Assembly (NCBI RefSeq): GCF_000143845.1
Contig: NC_014363.1
Span: 1,163,186 to 1,227,185 of the forward strand
Source of the DNA: Olsenella uli DSM 7084
GTDB taxonomy: Bacteria > Actinomycetota > Coriobacteriia > Coriobacteriales > Atopobiaceae
DNA: 64,000 nt
Direction: 5' to 3'
Position numbers and translations under genes: made by a program. This document shows, piece by piece, positions 30,701-38,700 of this stretch. The notes beneath the pieces were generated by a model. The model was given only the letters and a program-made list of their open reading frames with translations. It ran no database searches and was not told where the DNA came from. The stretch's first letter is position 1; each line of letters begins with the position of its first letter.

Positions 30701-31238
30701 TGCGCTGTGAGCGCTCCTTGCGTCGGCGATGCTTGGAGATGCCTGCCGCCTCCTCCACGAGCTCGCGCCTCTCCTCGGGACGGCTCGCCAGGATGGAGTC
30801 GAGCTTTCCCTGGCTGATGATGGAATGGGTGTCCTTGCCCAGCCCCGAGTCGTGCAGGATGTCCGTGATGTCCCTCAGGCGCGCGGGGGCCCCGTTGATG
30901 AGGTACTCGGACTCCCCCGAGCGATACATCCTGCGCGTCACGGCCAGCTCGGAGAAGTCTAGCGGGATGGTGTGGTCGGCGTTGTCCAGGACCAGCGTGA
31001 CCTCGGCGAGGCCGACGGCCGGGCGGCCCGACGAGCCGGAGAATATGACGTCCTCCATGGCCTGGCCGCGCAGCATCTTGGCGCTCTGCTCGCCCAGGAC
31101 CCAGAGGATGGCATCGGATATGTTGGACTTGCCGGAGCCGTTGGGACCCACCACGACCGTCAGGCCGGGATCGAAGGCCATCTGGGTCTTGTCGGCAAAG
31201 GACTTGAAGCCCCTGAGCGTGAGCGACTTGAGATACAC
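27705..31238 (-). CDS. smc: Chromosome partition protein Smc
   Basis: 1177 residues; ATPase of the bacterial condensin. N-terminal Walker A GPNGSGKSN (about 32-40), coiled coil to about 500, hinge about 505-640, returning coiled coil to about 1000, and a C-terminal head with signature LMSGGEKSLTALALLFA and Walker B FYVFDEVEAALDD. GTG start at 31238, 26 bases after rnc. Partners ScpA/ScpB are not in the window. Confidence 0.95.
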   Translation of the reverse strand: MYLKSLTLRGFKSFADKTQMAFDPGLTVVVGPNGSGKSNISDAILWVLGEQSAKMLRGQAMEDVIFSGSSGRPAVGLAEVTLVLDNADHTIPLDFSELAVTRRMYRSGESEYLINGAPARLRDITDILHDSGLGKDTHSIISQGKLDSILASRPEERRELVEEAAGISKHRRRKERSQRKLRAMQENLTRAKDIEREIGRQLKPLERQVDKAKRHHDLASELSLLTTTLAVDDLRQLQQRWRLLTEHGKEADAAIELAQYRLDEKSSELEKYQYLLEQKGIFVGDLGEQRRRMQDILGRMDSDMRLLEEKGKNMVSRLSEMRMSLSSMDRQGRQAAAERERVAAGHSDARLACEELQARVDELGPLARQASERRRALGSKVAQLTADQRGAQRTSDQETLAYAKLKDQISNAEVEDQMFESRLAQISDVAATAEEALLERRARKEAVLGELEAMRAADAGAQAAITDCKRALSRERSREDDARSRLSSAQATLSALEAVDLEAENSSALTALLAKEGSGYVSGRVADLLEAPPELEGVVEALLGDDLSALVTPDADAVAALAERASRERVVGRATVVSLSERASKEASGMPGRSLVDELVVTEGAEGLVSALLGDVRIVDDVRCALRAHEESRPYTYVTPDGVAVLPDGRTTMGLSSAAEQGALERKRRIRALRDGMAALEEELAQASSAIAVAEEELSAARDGSARTKGELARAEGELASVNSDIGRLESQLRQATSEEAQVTKGRSAAAQRAAAAREEIELHRKAAEEAQKRAGRLAEELEEAQAERSRVSHEESEESARLSEAKLKLATVTERRNHLAIREEELGRQVASLEKRRRQVEESARALDVMRLRIDPLHERYAAIRDHALSWAARLKDRSKLAEADSESLKRTIADAREAVDVASGELDRARGVASDVKVELGRLEVQVENAIAAITADGYLLEDALELPEPEDREAMERQAERLRKQIATIGPVNEVAIDEYTALRRRADYIGEQVEDLERARKSLQKITAAIERKMRRQFLVVFDQVNANFSEMFGLLFPGGKAHLELCDPDHLDETGVEIVAQPRGKRIQKMTLMSGGEKSLTALALLFAVYKTRTVPFYVFDEVEAALDDSNLSKLLDAIERLKDTTQLIVISHQRRTMEQADVLYGVSMQADGVSHVVSQRLDRTTGKVVEL

Positions 31239-31264
31239 GGCTGCCCGTACCCTTCTGGCGACGC

Positions 31265-31993
31265 CTAGGCGCCGTCACCCGCACGCGCGGTCGTGCCTTC
31301 GGCCGAGAGGCCCAGGCGATCGAGGGCGTCGAGCGCCGCCTGGGACTCGGACTCCTTCTTGGAGGGACCGCTGCCGCGCCCGACCCTGCGACCGTCCACC
31401 AGGACGACCGTCGTGAAGGTGGGGCTGTGCGCGGGACCCTCCTCCCCCTCGAGGCGATACTCGGGGGCGCAACGGAACTCGCGCTGGGTCACCTCCTGCA
31501 GGCGCGACTTGGGCGAGAGCGGTCGGGCGGCCAGCTCGGGAACCATATGCGGGGAGAGCGTCCTGCGCACGAAGTCGTGCGTGGCCTCGAACCCCGCGTC
31601 CAGGTACAGGGCGCCCACGATGGCCTCGTAGACGTTCTCGAGCGCGGAGTGCATGCCGCGCGCGCCAGTGCCCCTCTCGGACTCGCCGAAGACGATGAGC
31701 TCCCCTATGCCCAGGGACCCCGCGACCTCGGAGAGGGTCTTGCCACTGACAAGCGAGATCTTGAGACGCGTGAGCTCGCCCTCGTCCATGCCTGGGAAAC
31801 GCTCGAACATGTCGGTCGCCACCATGGCTCCCAGGATGGAGTCCCCCAGAAACTCAAGGCGCTCGTAGGAGGCCGAGACGGGCTTGCCCTCGACGGCCGA
31901 GGGGTGCGTGATGGCCGAGGTGATCAGCCGCTGGTCGCTGAAGTGGTGGCCTACGATCTGCTCGACCGCGACCACGCGCTGATGGAGCTTCAC
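31265..31993 (-). CDS. rnc: Ribonuclease III
   Basis: 242 residues; cleaves double-stranded RNA in rRNA and mRNA processing. The RNase III signature ERLEFLGDSILG and the second acidic cluster ENVYEAIVGALYLDAG give the metal-binding catalytic residues. A double-stranded RNA-binding domain occupies about 160-230 (GPSKKESESQAALDALDRLG). I start at GTG 31993: AGGGGG is ~9 nt upstream, 13 bases after the acpP stop. Longer in-frame extension reads through acpP and is not credible. Confidence 0.94.
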   Translation of the reverse strand: MKLHQRVVAVEQIVGHHFSDQRLITSAITHPSAVEGKPVSASYERLEFLGDSILGAMVATDMFERFPGMDEGELTRLKISLVSGKTLSEVAGSLGIGELIVFGESERGTGARGMHSALENVYEAIVGALYLDAGFEATHDFVRRTLSPHMVPELAARPLSPKSRLQEVTQREFRCAPEYRLEGEEGPAHSPTFTTVVLVDGRRVGRGSGPSKKESESQAALDALDRLGLSAEGTTARAGDGA

Positions 31994-32006
31994 TGAGACG
32001 GGCCCC

Positions 32007-32243
32007 CTAGCATGCGTTGCAGATGGCGTCGACGGCATCGCCGATGGTCTCGATGCCCTGGAGGGCGTCGTCGTCCATCGTCGTGGCGAACTCCTCCTCG
32101 AAGGCGGTGACGAGCTCGAGGAGATCGAACGAGTCCGCGCCCAGGCTCTTGAACTCGCTGTCCTCGCCCAGATCCTCCGCGTCGACCTCGAGCTCCTCGC
32201 TCGTGAGGGCGATGACCTTGCCCAAGATCTCCGCACGGTCCAT
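32007..32243 (-). CDS. acpP: Acyl carrier protein
   Basis: 78 residues, strongly acidic. GADSFDLLELV carries the serine (Ser38) that receives 4'-phosphopantetheine. It carries acyl intermediates of fatty-acid synthesis. Position between plsX and rnc is the conserved Gram-positive order. Confidence 0.94.
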   Translation of the reverse strand: MDRAEILGKVIALTSEELEVDAEDLGEDSEFKSLGADSFDLLELVTAFEEEFATTMDDDALQGIETIGDAVDAICNAC

Positions 32244-32359
32244 GGGGTCCTCCTTGTGTTGTGGCTATGACGGTTGCGGCTGCGGCGCTCCGGTTGTGAC
32301 CGCGGCGTCCCGGACGCGTCCCGTTTCGGACGCGTCCCAGTATACCCCGCCCCGCGCGC

Positions 32360-33349
32360 TTACTCGCCCTGGCCGATGCCCTCGGAGATTTTGTCCACGA
32401 GATGGCCCCTGACCGCCTTGGCTGCGGCGAGCGTCCCGTTCTTGACGGCCTCGACGGAAGTGGCACCGTGCCCTATCAGCACGGGCGCCTTGGCACCCAG
32501 GAGGATTGCCCCGCCGTACCTGTCGCCCGAGAGGCTCTCCGCGACGGACTTGAGGGCGGGCCTGAGGAGCAGCGCGCCCGCTGCCGCCCTCTTGGAGCCG
32601 GCCACCGCCCGCCTGACCTCTGCCATGATGAACTTGGCGGTGCCCTCGAGGGTCTTGACGGCGACGTTGCCCGAGAAGCCATCGCACACGATGACGTCGA
32701 AGCGGCCCGCGAGGATGTCCGTCCCCTCGCAGTTGCCGGCAAACCATGGGCCCGCCTGTGCGAGCGCCTCGTGGGCCGCGATGGCGGCCTCGGAGCCCTT
32801 GCTGTCCTCGCTGCCGTTGGAGAGCAGGGCGACCCGTGGGCTCTCGACCCCCAGGGCGACCCGTGCGTAGGCACGTCCCATGTGGGCGAACTGCACCAGC
32901 ATCTCGGGACGGACGTCGGCGTTGGCGCCCATGTCCAAAAACACCGTCATGCGGCCAGAGGAGCCGGGCACGGCGCAGGCGAGGGCGGGGCGCCTGATGC
33001 CGCGGATGCGTCCGATGCCCAGCGTGGCGGCGGCAAACACGGCACCGGTGGAGCCCGCCGAGAAGAAGCCGTCCGCCTCTCCCGCGCGCACGGCACCGAG
33101 CCCGCGCACGATGCTCGAGTCGCGCTTGGCGCGCACGGCATCCGTGGGGTGCTCGGACATGCCGATGGACTGGGTGGTGACGAGGGCGCGCGCACGCTCG
33201 TGAGCGGCACAGAACGGTACGACGACGTCCTCGTCGCCGGCTACCAGGACGCTCAGCTCGCCGTCAGCCGCAAGCGCGGCCGCGACGCCCTCGAGCACGA
33301 CCTCGGGCCTCTCGTCCCCTCCCATGGCGTCGACGCAGATGGTTGTCAT
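32360..33349 (-). CDS. plsX: Phosphate acyltransferase PlsX
   Basis: 329 residues; makes acyl-phosphate from acyl-ACP for phosphatidic acid synthesis at the inner membrane face. Starts MTTICVDAMGGDERPEVVLEG, the typical PlsX opening. ATG at 33349 has GGAGG 4 nt upstream. It precedes acpP by 116 bases. An upstream in-frame start at 33385 is unlikely because the family begins at this Met. Confidence 0.94.
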   Translation of the reverse strand: MTTICVDAMGGDERPEVVLEGVAAALAADGELSVLVAGDEDVVVPFCAAHERARALVTTQSIGMSEHPTDAVRAKRDSSIVRGLGAVRAGEADGFFSAGSTGAVFAAATLGIGRIRGIRRPALACAVPGSSGRMTVFLDMGANADVRPEMLVQFAHMGRAYARVALGVESPRVALLSNGSEDSKGSEAAIAAHEALAQAGPWFAGNCEGTDILAGRFDVIVCDGFSGNVAVKTLEGTAKFIMAEVRRAVAGSKRAAAGALLLRPALKSVAESLSGDRYGGAILLGAKAPVLIGHGATSVEAVKNGTLAAAKAVRGHLVDKISEGIGQGE

Positions 33350-33442
33350 TTCTCCTCCAGCCTGGGCGGCAGTGCCGCTCGACACGAAAAGGAGACCGAC
33401 CCCCGGAGGGACCGGCCTCCTCGGCCACGTTCATTGTGATTG

Positions 33443-33622
33443 CTACTCGGTGACAACGACCTCGCGGTCCTTGTAGTAGCCGCAGTTGGGGCACACGTGA
33501 TGCGGAAGCTTGGGGGCGCCGCACTGCGGGCACACGGAACGAGCCGAAGCGGCGAGCTTGCTGTTGGCCGAGCGACGAGTGTGCGTTGCGCCGCGGCCCT
33601 TTTTCTGCTTGGGAACTGCCAT
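33443..33622 (-). CDS. rpmF: 50S ribosomal protein L32
   Basis: 59 residues. Begins AVPKQKKGRGATHTRRS after Met and carries two zinc-type pairs (CPQC, CPNC), so it is the zinc-binding form. Two ATGs stand in tandem (33625, 33622); the second gives the usual MAVPKQ start with AGAGG 6 nt upstream. Normally directly follows yceD; here the toxin cassette lies between them. Confidence 0.95.
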   Translation of the reverse strand: MAVPKQKKGRGATHTRRSANSKLAASARSVCPQCGAPKLPHHVCPNCGYYKDREVVVTE

Positions 33623-33958
33623 CATGAACCTCTCTTAGACTCACCTAACGCCAGGCGGACCAACGCCTGGGAGGTCTTCCTGCGAACACACGAGAAGAGA
33701 CTATACCATGCCCGTCGAGCCCGTGGGCGTTGACAGAAAATTCTACACGGCACACCTGCAAGAGGGCATGCCATGCTGGCGAAACGATGGGCGTGGTCGG
33801 CTGGCGCTGGCGGCAAACGGCGGCGCCGGCGCGTGGGGAGCGGACGGGACGGGCGTCGCGGGCGGCGGTCAAGTGGGACGCGTGCGGCTGGAAGCGGCAA
33901 GCGTGTGCACGGGACGGATCGCCAGACCCTTTGCCAACAGCTCGTCCTCACGGGTGCG
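33623..33958. other. Intergenic gap between cassette end and rpmF
   Basis: 336 bases. TATAGT on the minus strand (33700-33705) is a good -10 for rpmF; the matching -35 is not clear. TTGACA occurs on the plus strand near 33730 without a fitting -10. I see no T-tracted terminator for the toxin cassette and no supportable gene in 33740-33958. Confidence 0.5.
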
Positions 33959-34258
33959 TTAGCGACTGCCTGTCCGCCTCAGCTCGTCCAGCGCGTCGTC
34001 AAGCTCGTCCTCGGCACGACGAAGACGTGCGCGCGACCCCTCGACACGCTCGTCGCACGCGCACATGGCCTGGCTCATGGACCAGCGCAGCGCCTCGACG
34101 ATCTCCATCTCGCCGTACAGCGTGCTGGCATCAAGGAGCTCGGCGAGCTCGTCCCTGGACGCGACGGCCTCGCGCAGAGCGGTCTCTTGCCTCTCGTAGC
34201 GCATGCGCAGTGCACGAACCCTGCCCAGCAGTTCGCCCTCTCCCTCGGCCCCAGCCAT
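33959..34258 (-). CDS. Small coiled-coil protein of the LXG cassette (possible Lap2-type partner)
   Basis: 99 residues, helical throughout, with heptad-like runs at the N-terminus (LLGRVRALRMRYERQETALRE) and the C-terminus (RARLRRAEDELDDALDELRR). The middle holds a short Trp-containing segment (ALRWSMSQ). No signal peptide. ATG at 34258 follows GGGGGA and lies 5 bases after the previous gene, so the two are cotranslated. Small helical hairpins encoded in pairs next to LXG toxins (DUF3130 with DUF3958 or similar) act as targeting partners for type VIIb export. I infer that role here from size, pairing and context; I cannot assign the family by sequence alone. Confidence 0.6.
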   Translation of the reverse strand: MAGAEGEGELLGRVRALRMRYERQETALREAVASRDELAELLDASTLYGEMEIVEALRWSMSQAMCACDERVEGSRARLRRAEDELDDALDELRRTGSR

Positions 34259-34263
34259 GCCAG

Positions 34264-34548
34264 CTATCCCCCGATCCCCAGCAAGGACCTGGCGACAGCC
34301 TCGTCACCCTCTTGGAAGGTGAGGCCTATCTGCTCCAAGGCGTCCGCGTCGCGCGAGAGGGATGACGCGTACCTTGAGAGGGCCCCCTGGTAGCGGCTCG
34401 CGCGGTCGTCGTGGTCGGCAGGAGGCACGCCGTCGGAGGAGCCGGCCGCGCTCTGCGCCTCGAAAGACACATATTCGTCGAGGGACGAGAGAATCTCGGC
34501 CTTCTTCTGTGAGGCAGCCTCCGCGCTCGACGCGATCTCATTGCCCAT
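34264..34548 (-). CDS. Small helical protein with FxxxD motif, DUF3130/Lap1-like
   Basis: 94 residues. Two helical parts flank a flexible Gly/Ser/Pro/Asp stretch (about 33-48). The second helix ends LEQIGLTFQEGDEAVARSL, containing F-Q-E-G-D. An FxxxD motif near the C-terminus is the export signal described for the DUF3130 partner proteins of LXG toxins in streptococci, analogous to YxxxD in mycobacterial substrates. ATG at 34548 has AAGGGG upstream. The pairing with the next small helical gene supports the assignment, which remains inference without a profile search. Confidence 0.62.
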   Translation of the reverse strand: MGNEIASSAEAASQKKAEILSSLDEYVSFEAQSAAGSSDGVPPADHDDRASRYQGALSRYASSLSRDADALEQIGLTFQEGDEAVARSLLGIGG

Positions 34549-34587
34549 GCCAACGCCCCTTCCTCCGCTCGTCTTCTGCCAGCCCCA

Positions 34588-35064
34588 CTAGGGACTGGTC
34601 TCGATGCGGTAGACCACCCAGCCGGACCCACCCCTTCGCGCGTGCCACGTGTCGCCCACGAAGGAGGCATGGCTGTCAACCCCGCCGTCGGCTCGGTACT
34701 GCGTAACCTTGAAGCTCACCGTGACGGTCAGGCCTCCCTCGCCGTCGGGAGCCACGTCCGTGACCTCGATCGGCGAGACCTCGACGCGCGTCGTATCGGG
34801 ATACGCGCCGCGCCTGTGGTCCCAGCCCCAGTAGAACAGCTCCCCGTCGAGCTCCTCCGACGCCGGCGGGTCGGCCGTGCCGTCCATGATGGCCCGGGCG
34901 CGCTCGAGCAGGGGCTGGAGCTCGCCGCGGTACCGCCCGACGCGCTCGGTGCGCCCCGCGCGCTCACGCTCGGCCTGCCAGGTGTTCCAGACGCGGGGAG
35001 CGTACACAGCCGCGAGGATGACAACCAGCGCGGCAACAACCGATATAAGCGCCCTCTTCCTCAA
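34588..35064 (-). CDS. Membrane-anchored candidate immunity protein, paralog 1
   Basis: 158 residues. One N-terminal hydrophobic segment (LISVVAALVVILAAVYAP, about 6-23), then an extracytoplasmic domain. It is clearly a paralog of the protein at 35272-35742: LLERARAIMDGTADPPASEE versus LLDRARSIMDDTADPPSSEE, and DTWHARRGG...WVVYRIE versus ETWHARRRD...WVVYQVD. Start TTG at 35064 is chosen because GGGAGG lies 5 nt upstream; no ATG or GTG fits. An exported immunity protein would suit a cell-envelope-acting toxin such as the Amidase_6-like tip encoded upstream, but no immunity family is recognised. Possible orphan immunity for another toxin variant. Confidence 0.65.
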   Translation of the reverse strand: MRKRALISVVAALVVILAAVYAPRVWNTWQAERERAGRTERVGRYRGELQPLLERARAIMDGTADPPASEELDGELFYWGWDHRRGAYPDTTRVEVSPIEVTDVAPDGEGGLTVTVSFKVTQYRADGGVDSHASFVGDTWHARRGGSGWVVYRIETSP

Positions 35065-35147
35065 GATAACCTCCCTCGCAGGTTGCTGGGGCCTGGCCCC
35101 ATCTGACAGGCGGCCTCCGCTCCCGGCGCGAAAGGCCAGGCCGCGCG

Positions 35148-35250
35148 TCACCCCTCGAGCCTTTCCTCGACCCTACAGAAGACCCAGCGCCCGGGGGAGG
35201 GCCGCCGCGAGCAGGGCGACCGCGGCAGCCACCGCCTTCCCCTTCCCCAT
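35148..35250 (-). pseudogene. Internally deleted third paralog of the candidate immunity genes
   Basis: ATG at 35250 has a good ribosome site (GGGGAGGTTATCGC), almost identical to that of paralog 1. It opens a 25-codon frame (MGKGKAVAAAVALLAAALP...) that stops at 35173-35175 and resembles the start of a membrane anchor. In another frame the same DNA reads PGRWVFCRVEERLEG and stops at 35148-35150, matching the C-terminal GRWVVYQVDAPLG of paralog 2. The whole central domain is missing. Best read as a copy reduced by deletion with a frameshift. Confidence 0.6.
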
Positions 35251-35271
35251 GCGATAACCTCCCCCCCGCCG

Positions 35272-35742
35272 TCAGCCGAGGGGCGCGTCGACCTGGTAGA
35301 CCACCCAGCGGCCGTCCCGCCTCCTGGCGTGCCACGTCTCGACGTCGCGGGACTCAAACCAGTCCACCCTCGACCCGTCCGGCCCGTAGTAGCCAATCAC
35401 GTACGAGACAGAGAGCGCCGCCTCGTCGCCGTTGACGTCGGCGTCCGTGAGCTCCAGCCACTCGACCTCGGGGCGGGTCACCTCGGGGTAGAACTCGGGA
35501 TAGAACCTGTTGCGCCCGGCCAGCGCCCCGTCGAGCTCCTCAGAGGACGGGGGGTCGGCCGTGTCGTCCATGATGGACCGCGCCCGATCGAGCAGAGGCC
35601 GGAACTCCCGGCGGAAGGACTCGAGGCGCTCGGACTCCCTCTGCACCTCCCCGAGGTGCCTGAGGTAGAGCCCGTACAGGGCACCCGCGCACAACAAGGT
35701 CAGCAACGTGGCCACGATGGCCGTACGTCTCGTTCTGCTCAT
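35272..35742 (-). CDS. Membrane-anchored candidate immunity protein, paralog 2 (cognate position)
   Basis: 156 residues. N-terminal membrane segment (IVATLLTLLCAGALYGLYL, about 8-27), then a soluble domain that ends ETWHARRRDGRWVVYQVDAPLG. It directly follows the RHS toxin gene, 14 bases away, the usual place for the cognate immunity gene. The anchor places it outside the membrane, where a peptidase/amidase toxin delivered to the envelope would act. ATG at 35742 is used; the ribosome site is weak (AGGGGG at about 15 nt), so coupling to the toxin gene is possible. Function is inference from position and paralogy. Confidence 0.68.
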   Translation of the reverse strand: MSRTRRTAIVATLLTLLCAGALYGLYLRHLGEVQRESERLESFRREFRPLLDRARSIMDDTADPPSSEELDGALAGRNRFYPEFYPEVTRPEVEWLELTDADVNGDEAALSVSYVIGYYGPDGSRVDWFESRDVETWHARRRDGRWVVYQVDAPLG

Positions 35743-35756
35743 CCGGTCCACGCCCC

Positions 35757-38700
35757 CTATTCTCCAAAGCACTCGTCCCTCAGGTGGACGATGACGACTG
35801 CGCTTCCACTATTCCCATTGCACATGCGCTCGAAAATCAATCTTTTTGAATAAGCGTCATCATTGCTTGCGATGTATATCTGCCCACCGCGCACATCAGT
35901 CACGATAGTCGTATGCGCCGCTACGAAATGGCCGTCGGAATCATAGTATCCCCAATACGCAATATCGCCCTTCTCCACTTCATCCGAGTAGTCAAGGAGC
36001 TGCTCTTCCACCCTATCCTCACCAACAACCTCAACGGGAAGGACAACTTTTGCCTGTCCGCTCATGAAGCCATTCTCGGGGTTGCTGAAATAATCATAAT
36101 GGTTCTGTGCGGCACCCCAGGTACTGCTAGCCACATAAAGGTCGCCGCGCTCATCATGTATCGGATGCGCATCCACCCCCGCCATACGGGACATCCCTGT
36201 GATAATCTCTGCCGTTAGCATGCTAAGCGGCAAAAGCGAGAGATTCGCAGTCGTCTGAACCGAATCACAGTACCATTCGTATCGATTACCGGCCGGCCGG
36301 ACGCCACCCGCCGCAAGTGCCTGAGAGACGAAGTTAGTGCAGTTCTGATCGTATGAGGGATACGACGGATTCCGCCCATCTACATCGTCAGCTGCCCACT
36401 TCTTTGCATAGTCAACCGCCTCCTGGCGACTCAGGCCCAGAGGGTCAACAAAGTCCAGAGGCTGCTGGCAGCAGTAGGAGTACCTGTTGATCGTGGCCGG
36501 TCTCCGAACATACCCATGCAGCGGATCCGCCGACATGAACTGGCCCGTGCGGGGCAGGTACTGACGCGCCTGGGCGTAGAGCGCCTGCGTCACGCCGTCC
36601 TTCAGGTAGCCAGCGTATGAAAACGGGACGCCCAGCACATCGCTCTCGTACGCGCTGTTGCCAAACTCGTCGTATCCAAAGCTTGAGAGCAGGTCGCCCT
36701 GCCCGTCAAGTATGCGCGTGACGCTGCCAAGGGAATCTTGGATGACGGACGCCACCTTCCCGTCATCCGTGCACACGGAAGCGAGTCCATCGCCGTCCCA
36801 CAGGTAGCTTTGGCCCAGCCTCCCGTCAATGACGGTCTGCACCAGGTTGTTGCAGGGCCTTGTCGGGTCGAGGACGTACTCGGTCATGCTCGTCGCCCCG
36901 TCAGCCTCTTGCCTCTGCGTCGCGCGCCTGTGAAGCATGCCGTCATACGTGTATTTCGCCACGCTGCCGTCCGCCATGCGCGCGCGAGAGAGGCGACCCA
37001 AGGCGTCGTACTCGTACGTCGCCTCCGCCTCACGCCCCACGATGCCCTCCGAGACCAGGTTGCCGCGTTCGTCGTAGCGGTAGCTGCGCTCGCCCTCGTC
37101 GCTCCAGGAGCACACGAGCTGGTCGAGCGCGTTGTAGGCGTAGCCGGTCACGCCCTCCGTCCCGTCCGTCAGCTGCACGCGATTGCCAAAGGCGTCGTAC
37201 TCGTAGGAGCGCACGGCCTGGCCGTTCCGCGTCACACACGTCAGTCGGTTGAGCTCGTCGTAGCCGTACGCATACTCACCCGAGAGCTCGGGCATGCCAC
37301 GGCGCGTCGCGCGCACGACGCTCTTGTTGTCGCAGAGGTCGTACGCATACGAGAGCTCGTCCAGAGGGCCTGTGGCGTCATAGCTTGCAAGATGGGTGAG
37401 ACGCCCGCGCGCGTCATGGCCAAGGCGCACTCCCGTTCCGTTGGAGTAGCCGCGTGCGGACAGGTTGCCGCTCTCGTCGTATTCGTATGTGGCGTCAAGG
37501 CCATTCGCATGCAGGCCGACAAGCCTCAGGGCGTCGTCGTAGTCGTAGGACGTCCGCATGCCGCCGGGATAGGTGATGTCGCGGAGCTCGTCTGCCCTGC
37601 CCCAGCCGTAGCGCATCTCGCGGCCGGCATGGTCGCATGTGCGAGTCACGTTGCCTGCCGCGTCGTACTCGTAGGTCGTCGTGCCCAGCCAGTCGCGCAG
37701 CTCTACGAGACGTGAGAGGCGATCGTATCCCATATGGACCTCGCGGCCATCCGCGAAGGTGACGTCGTTCGCCCTGCCTGCCGCGTCGAACCCGAACGAG
37801 GTGACGTAGCCGTCTGCGTCGGTGCGCGAGACGAGGCGGCCCATGGCGTCATAGGACATCCGCTCACGGTTGCCCAGGGCATCCGTGACGGTGGTCACGC
37901 GACCGAGCGCGTCGCGCCCGTAGGTGGTCGTGCGCGGGGAGACGTCCCCATCTAGGCCGGGCACACCCAGGCGACAGACGCGCGCCAGGCCGCCCCGAGC
38001 GTCATAGTCATAGCGCGTCACCGCCCCGGAGGCCTCCACGACCTCCCTCAGCTCGCCGCCTGGCGTGTAGGCGTACGAGGTGACGTTGCCCCTCCCGTCG
38101 GTCTTGGAGACCCTGTTGCCGATCGCGTCATAGCGGTAGGACTTCGACTGCCCCTGATTGTTGGAGATGTCAGTGACCCGGCCCATGGAATCGTAGGCAT
38201 AGCGCAGCTCGTAGCCGCTTTGGCTCGTCTTGGTGACGACGTTGAGCGCCGCATCGTAGCCAAAGGCGAGGGACATGCCATCAGGGTTCACGATCCGGTG
38301 CAGCAAGCCTCCAGGAAGGTAGTCGTAGCTCGTGACCCTCCCGGCCGCGTCCGTCACACGGGAGAGGGCACCGAGCGACGTATGCTCGTAGCCCGTCGTG
38401 CGACCCATGGCGTCGGTGCTGGACGTGAGCCTGCAGGCAGCGTCGTACTCCCACCAGAGGTGGTTCTCCATCGGGTCCACCTCGTGGACGAGGTTTCCCA
38501 TGGCATCATACTGGTAATACGTCACGCTGCCCGCGCCGTCACGCACGGAGCGCATGCGGTCGAGCTGGTCGTATGTGGCACGCAGGATCGTACCGTCGGG
38601 CAGGAGCACCCTCGTGCGGTTGCCGTTGAAGTCGTACCTGAAGCTTGTCGAGGCGCCAAGCGCATCGGTCGCCTTGGTCACGTTTCCCGCGGCGTCGTAC

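Noticed and set aside
33773-34393. Plus-strand frames over the small helical genes and the gap before them
   Set aside because: Arg/Ala-rich shadows without ribosome sites; the minus-strand pair has good starts and 5-base spacing.
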